From positions 1 through 10,232 of the forward strand of contig JAFTRT010000116.1 of assembly GCA_017462145.1 (NCBI GenBank): 10,232 nt of DNA, in the 5' to 3' direction. The translations under genes were made by a program, and so were the position numbers. Position 1 is the first letter of the stretch, and every line of letters starts with the position of its first letter. The stretch comes from Clostridia bacterium (GTDB taxonomy: Bacteria; Bacillota_A; Clostridia; Oscillospirales; CAG-272). The notes under the pieces were generated by a model. The model saw only the letters and a program-made list of their open reading frames with translations. It was not told the origin of the DNA and made no database searches. This document shows positions 1 through 5,926 of this stretch, one piece after another.

Positions 1-96
1 CTTGAGACGTTGCAGGGCAAGGAATGGGGATCGGTAAAAGAGGTGCTTCTTGCTTCCTGGAACACTTTTTTGTCGGAGGACTTAAGAAAAAAATGA
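1..96 (+). CDS. 3' end of an unidentified gene (partial)
   Basis: Reading frame 1 is open from the first base and stops at TGA 94-96, giving 31 C-terminal residues (begins LETLQGKEWGSV, ends FLSEDLRKK). A hairpin follows the stop within 10 bases and the next gene converges on it, which fits a real gene end. The residues are charged and amphipathic, like a C-terminal helix. I do not recognise the family and no motif is visible, so no function can be given. The short length leaves some chance that the frame is open by accident. Confidence 0.5.
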   Translation, partial: LETLQGKEWGSVKEVLLASWNTFLSEDLRKK

Positions 97-104
97 ATAT
101 AAAA

Positions 105-155
105 AAGCAGATTCCGACCCGATACAGAGCACGCTCTGTAAGGCAGAATCTGCTT
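105..155. terminator. Bidirectional hairpin terminator between convergent genes
   Basis: A perfect 10-bp stem is formed by AAGCAGATTC (105-114) and GAATCTGCTT (146-155). A second, inner 7-bp stem lies at 124-130 / 133-139 (ACAGAGC / GCTCTGT). On the minus strand the stem runs into a T tract (CTTTTTTAT), as expected for a rho-independent terminator of rpmB. On the plus strand the following CTTTATT is weaker but could end the upstream gene. Confidence 0.75.
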
Positions 156-189
156 CTTTATTGTAACCCGTAAAGGCAACGGTTCAAGC

Positions 190-375
190 TTACGCTCTGC
201 TAACCTTGCCGGAACGCAGGCAACGGGAGCAAACGGCCACCGTCTTGGGGGTACCGTCCACAATCGCTCTTACCTTGCGGATGTTGGGCTTCCATGTTCT
301 GTTGGTCTTGCGGTGAGAGTGGGACACAGACTGTCCGAACACAACACCTTTACCGCAAATGCTGCATTTTGCCAT
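190..375 (-). CDS. rpmB: 50S ribosomal protein L28 (zinc-ribbon type)
   Basis: L28 is a small protein of the large ribosomal subunit that binds 23S rRNA. The 61-residue product has the usual length and the standard N-terminus MAKCSICGKG, followed by the basic SHSHRKTNRTWKPNIR segment and a C-terminal VCSRCLRSGKV. Cys4, Cys7, Cys49 and Cys52 make two CxxC pairs, as expected for the zinc-binding C+ form of L28. The start is supported by a strong GAGGAGG ribosome binding site 7-8 bases upstream. It is a single-gene unit with its own promoter (440-468) and a hairpin terminator (105-155). The stop is TAA, which shows that TAA is an ordinary stop codon here; that matters for the interrupted rluA gene at 7580-8569. 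Confidence 0.97.
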   Translation of the reverse strand: MAKCSICGKGVVFGQSVSHSHRKTNRTWKPNIRKVRAIVDGTPKTVAVCSRCLRSGKVSRA

Positions 376-392
376 TTTGACACCTCCTCAAA

Positions 393-405
393 GCACAAAC
401 TGTGC
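393..405 (-). other. Small leader hairpin upstream of the rpmB ribosome binding site
   Basis: GCACA and TGTGC form a perfect 5-bp stem with a 3-base loop in the rpmB 5' leader, a few bases upstream of the GAGGAGG site. It could modulate translation, but so short a stem could easily be chance. Confidence 0.25.
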
Positions 406-439
406 AGGACTATAAAATAAATCCATACGAACAGAAGAT

Positions 440-468
440 ATTATACCATATAAAAATTCAAATTGCAA
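440..468 (-). promoter_or_regulatory. Sigma-A promoter of rpmB
   Basis: On the minus strand there is TTGCAA (463-468), exactly 17 bases, then a perfect TATAAT (440-445). TGG directly before the -10 makes an extended -10. The region upstream of the -35 is nearly pure A/T and could act as an UP element. The predicted leader is about 55-60 nt. Confidence 0.85.
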
Positions 469-472
469 GAGT

Positions 473-504
473 TTTTTTGAAAAAAATCCGACTTTTTCAA
501 AAAA
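473..504. repeat. AT-only inverted repeat between the purL-like gene and rpmB
   Basis: TTTTTTGAAAAA (473-484) and TTTTTCAAAAAA (493-504) are perfect 12-bp arms around an 8-base centre. The repeat lies just after the end of the purL-like gene (536) and immediately upstream of the rpmB -35. It may be a weak terminator for the mtaB operon or an A-tract upstream element for rpmB. It lacks the GC-rich stem of a classical terminator, and no other terminator is visible in this gap. Confidence 0.4.
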
Positions 505-535
505 TATCAAAAAAACGGGGAAAACCACTTCGATT

Positions 536-2191
536 TTAGGATTCTTTGGTAAAGATTCCCAAGGAACGGTAGGGAATCGGCCGAGCGGAACGGATCAAAA
601 TGCCCGAACAGGCCTCCGAGGAGTTCCACCACGTTGCCGCCTCTGCCTCAGAGGCAGGAGCCCATGCGTACCCTCTTTTGAGCTTTGCCAAAGCACCTTG
701 GGCATCTTCCCAGTACAGACTGATTGCCACGGTCGTTCGTGCATTTGCCAAATCGGTCAAACGGTCACAGAGCAGGCGAAGCTCTTCAAAATTGGGAAGT
801 CCCGTTTGGGGAATGGGCAGGGGCATCCAATAGAGCCCGTCACCGGAGGACGGAAGGGCAGAAGGTCCTTTGGGGATGGGAGCGCTAACGGTGCAACGCA
901 AACGGCCGGTTTGATCTTTCCATCGGATCGGAGGCGCATACGCAGGCATCGCAAATTCGATCTCCGCCCGATAACAGCCAAGGATGGCGGCCAAGATCCT
1001 GCCGTATTCTGCTTCCGAAAATTGTTTGGGCAGGTACCACTGTGGGGAAAGAGCCACTTGCCTGCGGTCTGCGCCCTCTGCGCAAAGGGTCAGCAAAAGG
1101 CGGCAACACAGTGCGGTGGTTTCTCCAAATGCACCCTCGTTGCAGTCGATCTCCTGCGCAAAATACATCCGTTTTCCCTTGCGAAGAGGAACGACCATTG
1201 TGCGTTCGCTTCCATCCTCTTCCACCTGTTTGACGGGGAAGACCCGAGGCAAACCGGAGGAGGATTCGGGGCAGACCGCCGAAACCGTGTGAGGATAGGA
1301 AACGATCTGTTGCAAAAAGCGATAAGGACAGTGGAAAAACGGATTTCCGTCTGCTAACGTGATGTAGCCGTAATCGGTGGCCACGCCAAAGGAAGAAACG
1401 GGAACGTCCGTATCCTCCTTTGAAAACGGGCGAAGGGCTTCTACCGTGGTGACCAAAAGATCGTAGTGAGACAGATCAGCAGTCAAAACAGTCAACAGCG
1501 GGATCCCGTCCACCCCACGCCATGTATGATCAACAACGGGAAGCCGTGAAAGATCTATTCGGCAACCGCGGGTGACACGAAGCAGGAGCGGAAGCAATCC
1601 GTTGTTGTCCAATGAAAATCGCCGTCCTTTCACCCCTCCCCATGAATCGGGAGGGGTGGTGTGGGGGATTAAGCTCAAGATTTGTCCCGACGGAAGGGGC
1701 AAACCGTCCGTATGGGGCTCGGAATCACGTTCGTCGGACATCGGATGTGGAAGGCTGTTGGGAGCGTTCAGAGAAGGAAATGTGCGACCAATCATCCGAT
1801 GATAGCGTGCGGCCACCTGTGAAAGCTCCCAAAGTGTCTCGACGGGCGGCTGATGGGGGGATAACGCACCTTGCTTGGCCAATAGATCCCGATAGCTTGC
1901 CAGCAGATCTTCGTTGGTGCAATAAATGCCCGAAAGACGGGCGGCGGCCATGGAGCTCTGTCCTGCCACAAACAGTCGATCCAGGGTGCGGATCTCTTCC
2001 TCCGTTGGATTTCGCTTTTCCTCGTCTCGATAATATTGACGGCACACTTCGATCAACGACGGCGGCATGGTCAGCCCTAAGGTGGAACGAAAGCCCTCCA
2101 AAGCACTGTCTTTCATTTGCACAAAGCCGTGTAAAACCGAGCGATAAAGGGAATGACGAGGTCTTCCTGCTCTGGCTTTTTGGTCGGTCAT
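536..2191 (-). CDS. Degenerate FGAM synthase (PurL)-like protein, probably non-catalytic
   Basis: This 551-aa protein resembles parts of the long clostridial phosphoribosylformylglycinamidine synthase (about 1,200 aa). Residues 51-75 (RQYYRDEEKRNPTEEEIRTLD) match the PurL linker signature RDPTxxEIxxLDTYWSDHCRHTTF, but the DHC/HTTF active-site part is replaced by LFVAGQSSM. Residues 353-435 follow the second ATPase-like domain (GxxxAVxxxAKLVAxGGDxxKxxLTFQEYF, then LAALLGxxxAQxELGIPAIGGKDSMSG), with the GGKDSM motif replaced by APPIRWKD. Residues 453-510 match the 'LLPLP...GLPDFE...VLSAYAV...G.AEALAKM' stretch. The first ATPase domain looks heavily reduced and the C-terminal glutaminase is absent. 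The ATG overlaps the mtaB stop (ATGA), and an AAGGAGG site sits inside the end of mtaB, so the two are co-translated. The homology was recognised by eye and was not searched. A regulatory or scaffold role is possible; catalysis is unlikely. Confidence 0.65.
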   Translation of the reverse strand: MTDQKARAGRPRHSLYRSVLHGFVQMKDSALEGFRSTLGLTMPPSLIEVCRQYYRDEEKRNPTEEEIRTLDRLFVAGQSSMAAARLSGIYCTNEDLLASYRDLLAKQGALSPHQPPVETLWELSQVAARYHRMIGRTFPSLNAPNSLPHPMSDERDSEPHTDGLPLPSGQILSLIPHTTPPDSWGGVKGRRFSLDNNGLLPLLLRVTRGCRIDLSRLPVVDHTWRGVDGIPLLTVLTADLSHYDLLVTTVEALRPFSKEDTDVPVSSFGVATDYGYITLADGNPFFHCPYRFLQQIVSYPHTVSAVCPESSSGLPRVFPVKQVEEDGSERTMVVPLRKGKRMYFAQEIDCNEGAFGETTALCCRLLLTLCAEGADRRQVALSPQWYLPKQFSEAEYGRILAAILGCYRAEIEFAMPAYAPPIRWKDQTGRLRCTVSAPIPKGPSALPSSGDGLYWMPLPIPQTGLPNFEELRLLCDRLTDLANARTTVAISLYWEDAQGALAKLKRGYAWAPASEAEAATWWNSSEACSGILIRSARPIPYRSLGIFTKES

Positions 2192-3525
2192 GAGGTTACC
2201 TCCTTCCGTTCAACTCGTTCTCCGTAGCAACGGAGACCGTCGGTATGGGTCAGACGAACTCGGCAAAGACGGGCATGGAGCGGATGCTCTGACGGAACGG
2301 CCACCTCGGCAAAGTGGTCGGTATGCCCAATGGCAAAGCCATGGTCCATAGTTTCAAACAAAACAGTCTGGAGGGGCTCTTTTTCGATCATTTCTTCCAA
2401 AAGCGAGCGCCGAATTCGAGCCACCTCATCGGAAAGAACGTGCAAGCGTCTGCTTTTTTCTTCCTTGGAGATCTGTCCGCTCATGGAAGCCGCAGGGGTT
2501 CCTGCCCGCTTGGAATACGGGAAGATATGCACCTGCAAGAAACGAGCTTCCCGAATAAATTGAAGTGTTTTTTCAAAATCCTCTTCTGTTTCTCCCGGAA
2601 AACCAACGATCACATCGGTGGTAAACTGAACTCTGGGGAGTGCCAGCCGCAAGCGGCGAATGGCCTCCATGGCCATGGCAGAATTGTATTTTCGCTTCAT
2701 GGCCGCCAAAATGCGGTCGCTGCCGCTTTGCAACGACAGATGAAAATGAGGAGCCAAAGCGGAAAGTGCAGGCAAAGCTTGTGCAAAAGCGGGACGAATG
2801 GAGGATGGATCCAAGGAGCCCAAACGGATTCGCCCAACGTTGGGGATGGCATTGACCATTCCCAGTAGGTCCCCAAGACTGCAAGCGGGGGATAGATCCT
2901 TGCCGTAGGAAGCGGTTTCAATGCCGGTCAATACGACCTCACGGCAACCGCCCTCTGTCAGGCGCATTACCTCATCGATCACCTCTTGGGGAGGTTTGGA
3001 ACGAACCTGCCCCCGTGCGGCGGGGATGATGCAGTAGGTGCATCGGTTCTCACAGCCGTCTTCGATCTTGACGTAGGCACGAGTCCGATCAAAGCGAGTG
3101 ATCTGCATGGGCTCAAAGGCGGTACCCTCCATGGCATATACGGCGCAAAAAGGGGCATCGGCTGCACAGCCTTGCCGTAAAAGGGAAAGCCCAATCGAAA
3201 CGGCCTCCATTTTCTTTGTGTTGCCTACTACGGCATCTACGCCGAGAATCTTGACAAGCGAATCGGGATCGGTTTGTGCCAAGCATCCGGTTACCACAAT
3301 GCGAGCATTGGGATTGAGCGCATGAACTCTGCGGATAAATTGCCGTGCCTTTCGATCGGATTCTGCCGTGACTGTACAGGTATTGATCAAATACAGATCG
3401 CACCGTTCCGTGGGGGCGCAAAGGGTTACACCCTGTTCTGCAAGAGCCTCGGCCATGGCTTCGGATTCATATTGGTTGACTTTACAGCCAAGGGTAAGGA
3501 TCGCTGCGGTATAAGAGAAAGACAT
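2188..3525 (-). CDS. mtaB: tRNA (N6-threonylcarbamoyladenosine(37)-C2)-methylthiotransferase MtaB
   Basis: MtaB converts t6A37 to ms2t6A37 in tRNAs that read ANN codons, using two [4Fe-4S] clusters and S-adenosylmethionine. The 445-aa protein has the MtaB N-terminal signature LGCKVNQYESEAM. Cys14, Cys50 and Cys81 (VTGCLAQ) ligate the UPF0004 cluster. Cys158, Cys162 and Cys165 (CENRCTYC, followed by IIPAARGQVRS) form the radical SAM CxxxCxxC motif. The radical SAM barrel covers about residues 145-365 (GDLL, LGSLDP, SLQSG, TDVIVGFPGETEEDF). A TRAM-like domain for tRNA binding follows at about 378-440. Length is normal and all cluster cysteines are present. The start has a GGAAAGGAG site and a promoter (3580-3608). 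It is the first gene of an operon with the PurL-like gene through an ATGA stop/start overlap. Functional assignment over MiaB or RimO rests on the CKVNQYES motif. Confidence 0.93.
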   Translation of the reverse strand: MSFSYTAAILTLGCKVNQYESEAMAEALAEQGVTLCAPTERCDLYLINTCTVTAESDRKARQFIRRVHALNPNARIVVTGCLAQTDPDSLVKILGVDAVVGNTKKMEAVSIGLSLLRQGCAADAPFCAVYAMEGTAFEPMQITRFDRTRAYVKIEDGCENRCTYCIIPAARGQVRSKPPQEVIDEVMRLTEGGCREVVLTGIETASYGKDLSPACSLGDLLGMVNAIPNVGRIRLGSLDPSSIRPAFAQALPALSALAPHFHLSLQSGSDRILAAMKRKYNSAMAMEAIRRLRLALPRVQFTTDVIVGFPGETEEDFEKTLQFIREARFLQVHIFPYSKRAGTPAASMSGQISKEEKSRRLHVLSDEVARIRRSLLEEMIEKEPLQTVLFETMDHGFAIGHTDHFAEVAVPSEHPLHARLCRVRLTHTDGLRCYGERVERKEVTS

Positions 3526-3539
3526 GGGGGCTCCTTTCC

Positions 3540-3553
3540 GAACGTGCCCGTTC
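3540..3553 (-). other. Short hairpin in the mtaB leader
   Basis: GAACG and CGTTC form a perfect 5-bp stem with a 4-base loop, ending just before the GGAAAGGAG ribosome binding site of mtaB. It may slightly affect translation, or be chance. Confidence 0.2.
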
Positions 3554-3579
3554 TGAATGATGGAAATAAAATATATCTT

Positions 3580-3608
3580 ATTGTATCACAAAATCCAAAG
3601 ATATGCAA
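3580..3608 (-). promoter_or_regulatory. Sigma-A promoter of the mtaB operon
   Basis: Minus strand: TTGCAT (3603-3608), 17-base spacer, TACAAT (3580-3585), with TGA just before the -10 giving an extended -10. The predicted leader is about 48 nt. It is back to back with the esterase promoter at 3663-3691. Confidence 0.75.
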
Positions 3609-3662
3609 GAGGGAAACGGATGGATTTTTTGCGAGCCTTTTGCCCAAACTTTCAAAAATCCC

Positions 3663-3691
3663 TTGCTTTTTGAAACAGAATATGGTATTCT
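3663..3691 (+). promoter_or_regulatory. Sigma-A promoter of the lipoprotein esterase gene
   Basis: TTGCTT (3663-3668), 17-base spacer, TATTCT (3686-3691), with TGG before the -10 (extended -10). It places the start of transcription about 25 bases before the ATG at 3723. The -35 boxes of the two divergent promoters are 54 bases apart, leaving little room for a large shared operator. Confidence 0.65.
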
Positions 3692-3722
3692 AATGCTACC
3701 AACTTGTATAAAGGAGTCGCTT

Positions 3723-4940
3723 ATGAAACGATATTTCGCATTGTTTTTGTGTTTGGTACTTCTTTTATCTGCTGTGGCATGTAACGGCGGAGGCACGGCA
3801 GAGGGTACGACGACGGAGTCGGGTGCTGCTACCACCACGGATGCCGCCACCACCCTTGGTGGCGAAGAAGAGACCACAACCGAGGGGGAGGAAATCACCA
3901 CCGAGCCCCCCGAAAAGACCTATGAGGGTGTTTATCCTGTGGTAGAGGCCGGAGAAAAGTATTCCAATCGAGTCCTCAACGGCACCGATGACGAGGTGTT
4001 CCACCGTGTGAAGGCAGATGGCAGAAGCTATATGACCGAGAAGGGCATTTCCATTGACTGGTCGGCATCGGCACTGGAATTTCAGGCGGATTGCAAGGGA
4101 GACTTGACCGTCAACCTGTATGCTTCCGGCGGTGCTGTGAAATTCAGAGCCTTTTTGGACGGCGAAGAATTGGGCGATGATATGTTTACCATCGGCGGAT
4201 CGGGAAGCATCACGTTCCCGGATTTGGAAGAGGGTACTCATACCATCCGCATCCTCCGTATTACCATGGTAGAATCGGGAACCAAGGGTGTCTTTGGCGA
4301 TTTGACCTCCATCGATCTCAACGGTGTGCTGATGGAAAAGCCTGCCGACAAGGCTTATTACATTGAATTTTTGGGTGACTCGGTTTCCTGCGGTGTTGGC
4401 ACCCGTCCTGCCGACGGCTACGCTTACGGCGACGAGGCCTTCCCGTATCAAACTGCGGTGGCATTGGACGTGGATTATTCCGTTGTTTCCATTTCGGGAA
4501 TCGGTACCATGACGGGAACCTCTCGACACGGCTCCAACAATATTTACGGTACCATCAATTGGTTCAACTACTACCGTTCTCCCAAAATGCAATACGAAAC
4601 CGACCGTCAGGCTGACGTGGTGGTCATTGCCACCAATGCCAACGACCATGATCAGTACGGCTTTGATTCCTGCGTGCGTGCCATCGTCAACCGTATGCGG
4701 GATATTCATGGAGATGATACCAAATTTATTTGGGTCTTCAATATGTATAATGACAAGGCCGCTTACAATCAGATCGTTATCAATGAATTTGAACGCTTTG
4801 GCGGAGAGGAAGCAGGCTTCTATACCTTGGAATTCTTTGTCAATAAGGTGGGTGGAAGCGAGCATCCCATCGGAACGGCTCACGATGATTACACGGAGCT
4901 GTTGGTGAACTTCATTCAAGAAAAGAATATTTTGGGTTGA
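3723..4940 (+). CDS. Lipoprotein SGNH/GDSL esterase, CE2-like (surface carbohydrate acetylesterase)
   Basis: The 405-aa product begins with a lipoprotein signal peptide (MKRYFALFLCLVLLLSAVAC, lipid Cys20). A flexible Thr/Glu-rich linker follows at about 21-64, then a beta-rich domain at 75-205 like the N-terminal jelly roll of carbohydrate esterase family 2, then a SGNH hydrolase domain. Visible hydrolase blocks are IEFLGDSVSCGVG with nucleophile Ser220, a SGIG block II, ATNANDHD (Asn307) in place of the usual GTND, and SEHP with His381 as the general base. The Asp normally two or three residues before that His is absent, which fits the Ser-His dyad known in CE2 enzymes. CE2 enzymes deacetylate plant polysaccharides, so acetylated xylan or mannan is a plausible substrate, but this is inferred. 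The start is fixed by AAGGAG 7 bases before ATG 3723; a longer upstream frame lacks a signal peptide at its N-terminus. It is monocistronic, between its own promoter and terminator. Confidence 0.8.
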   Translation: MKRYFALFLCLVLLLSAVACNGGGTAEGTTTESGAATTTDAATTLGGEEETTTEGEEITTEPPEKTYEGVYPVVEAGEKYSNRVLNGTDDEVFHRVKADGRSYMTEKGISIDWSASALEFQADCKGDLTVNLYASGGAVKFRAFLDGEELGDDMFTIGGSGSITFPDLEEGTHTIRILRITMVESGTKGVFGDLTSIDLNGVLMEKPADKAYYIEFLGDSVSCGVGTRPADGYAYGDEAFPYQTAVALDVDYSVVSISGIGTMTGTSRHGSNNIYGTINWFNYYRSPKMQYETDRQADVVVIATNANDHDQYGFDSCVRAIVNRMRDIHGDDTKFIWVFNMYNDKAAYNQIVINEFERFGGEEAGFYTLEFFVNKVGGSEHPIGTAHDDYTELLVNFIQEKNILG

Positions 4941-4950
4941 TCCAAAACAC

Positions 4951-4980
4951 AAAGGGCAGAACCAATTGGTTCTGCCCTTT
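4951..4980. terminator. Perfect 30-bp palindrome, bidirectional terminator
   Basis: The 30 bases are a perfect palindrome (AAAGGGCAGAACCAA and its complement, meeting at AATT), lying 10 bases after the esterase stop and 15 bases past the end of the convergent lipoprotein gene. The A-rich start and T-rich end of the stem let it work in both directions, though the T run beyond the stem is short on both sides. Confidence 0.75.
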
Positions 4981-4995
4981 GCTTACATAAAAGGA

Positions 4996-5361
4996 TTAGT
5001 CCTTCAGCTCGTAGGTAACAACACCGATGGTGATGGAATCCTCATCTTCCTTAAAGTCGTAGGTGGTGCTGTACTTCTCAGCATCTTCCTCGTCGCCTTC
5101 GAATTCAAAGGTGATTTCATCGTCCTCAATGGTGTAGGTTCCTTCCAGAACGACCTCACCGGTCTTCGCACCTGCCAGTTTGGTGGTGACGGTCAACGTA
5201 ACCTTGCTTCCGGAGAACTCGTAAGTGGTTACCACGCCGGTTCCCAAAGCGGTAGCATCGTTTTCGTACGTACCGGAAAGCTTCTTTCCGCAGGATGCGA
5301 GGCACAGGCAAAGCATAACTGCTACCATTGCCAAAGCAACGATTCTCAAAGTCTTTTTCAT
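4996..5361 (-). CDS. Small secreted lipoprotein, paralog 1
   Basis: The 121-aa protein starts with a lipoprotein signal peptide: MKKTLRI, a hydrophobic core, then lipobox LASC with lipidated Cys24. The mature part (about 97 aa) is acidic and beta-rich: LSGTYE, YEFSGSKVTLTV, LEGTYTIEDDEITFEF, DSITIGVVTYEL. This repeating 'GTY.. / ..ITF.F' pattern suggests a small lipocalin-like or beta-sandwich lipoprotein, but I cannot name the family with certainty. It shares the LCLCL[AS]SCG signal end, the early GTYE and the final ITIG stretch with the gene at 5510-5893, so the two are paralogs. ATG 5361 was chosen because AAGGAGG lies 9 bases upstream and the signal peptide starts there; an upstream extension of the frame would run through the promoter. 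It has its own promoter (5402-5430) and shares the 4951-4980 terminator. Confidence 0.8.
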   Translation of the reverse strand: MKKTLRIVALAMVAVMLCLCLASCGKKLSGTYENDATALGTGVVTTYEFSGSKVTLTVTTKLAGAKTGEVVLEGTYTIEDDEITFEFEGDEEDAEKYSTTYDFKEDEDSITIGVVTYELKD

Positions 5362-5401
5362 TGTGAATGTCCTCCTTTCTTCACAAAATCTTGACATACT
5401 A

Positions 5402-5430
5402 ATCATATCATATTCATGTGAGTTTGTCAA
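5402..5430 (-). promoter_or_regulatory. Strong sigma-A promoter of lipoprotein paralog 1
   Basis: Minus strand: consensus TTGACA (5425-5430), 17-base spacer, TATGAT (5402-5407), with TGA as extended -10. This is the closest to consensus in the window. A 7-bp inverted repeat (TGTCAAG 5425-5431 / CTTGACA 5390-5396) covers the -35 and the start-site region. Confidence 0.88.
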
Positions 5431-5464
5431 GGTTTTTACGTGTTTTTCAACACAAATTGAAAAA

Positions 5465-5501
5465 AAAGAACGCCGTATGAATGATTCATGCGGCGTTCTT
5501 T
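5465..5501 (-). terminator. Rho-independent terminator after lipoprotein paralog 2
   Basis: AAAGAACGCCG (5465-5475) and CGGCGTTCTTT (5491-5501) form a perfect 11-bp stem, extended inward by a T-G wobble and ATGAAT/ATTCAT. On the minus strand a run of T follows (5461-5467 are all A on the plus strand). It separates the two lipoprotein transcripts and also ends any read-through from lnt. Confidence 0.9.
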
Positions 5502-5509
5502 CATCACGC

Positions 5510-5893
5510 TTAATTGACCGTGGTAAAGGCGATCTCACCGATGGTGATACCCGTTTCGGTCTCGGTAAAGGGGAAGGTTCCCGAGAAGCTGGTGGACATC
5601 AGATCGGTTCCCTTAAAATTCATGGTGATCTGTCCGTCTTTCACGCTGTAGCTACCGCGGATCTCGTTTCCAACCTCGCCCCCTGCGTGGCTGTGACCCT
5701 CATGGCCGTGCTCGTCTTCTTCATCGATGTGATAAGCAAGAATGGCCGTTCCGCCATCCAGGGTCAGCGTTGTATGAAAGCCCGAATATTCGGTCTCGTA
5801 GGTGCCAAAGACCACGTCTCCGCAAGAAGACAGACAGAGGCACAGCATAGTAAAGCACAAAAGTGCAGCAGTTATTTTTACCGTTTGTTTCAT
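5510..5893 (-). CDS. Small secreted lipoprotein, paralog 2, with His-rich loop
   Basis: The 127-aa product has a lipoprotein signal peptide (MKQTVKITAALLCFTMLCL...) with lipobox LSSC and lipidated Cys24, at the same position as in paralog 1. The mature part starts CGDVVFGTYETEYS, runs through short beta-like segments (TLTLDGGTAILAY, IRGSYSVKDGQITMNF) and ends GITIGEIAFTTVN, mirroring paralog 1. It differs by an inserted acidic/His loop, DEEDEHGHEGHSHAGGE, at about residues 70-86, with four histidines, which could bind Zn, Ni or Cu. ATG 5893 is preceded by AGAGGA 6 bases upstream. It has its own promoter, which overlaps the end of lnt, and a good terminator. The family was not recognised; metal binding is an inference. 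Confidence 0.78.
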   Translation of the reverse strand: MKQTVKITAALLCFTMLCLCLSSCGDVVFGTYETEYSGFHTTLTLDGGTAILAYHIDEEDEHGHEGHSHAGGEVGNEIRGSYSVKDGQITMNFKGTDLMSTSFSGTFPFTETETGITIGEIAFTTVN

Positions 5894-5926
5894 ATCGTTC
5901 CTCTTTTCTTTTGTAAACTCGACTAT

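Noticed and set aside
1612..2193. A 193-codon plus-strand open frame opposite the PurL-like gene
   Set aside because: No ribosome binding site or domain is visible and it is a shadow of the minus-strand gene, whose PurL-like motifs run through this region.
3603..3722. Longer start for the esterase at 3603
   Set aside because: It would include the promoter in the coding region and place the signal peptide 40 residues in; AAGGAG lies just before ATG 3723.
3765..4952. A 395-codon open frame opposite the esterase gene
   Set aside because: It is antisense to a gene with a signal peptide, catalytic motifs, ribosome binding site and promoter; its own translation shows no known motif and its start overlaps the palindromic terminator.
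5362..5538. N-terminal extension of lipoprotein 1 to a 180-aa protein
   Set aside because: The extension would translate the promoter, and it would bury the lipoprotein signal peptide 59 residues inside the protein. The ATG at 5361 has its own AAGGAGG.
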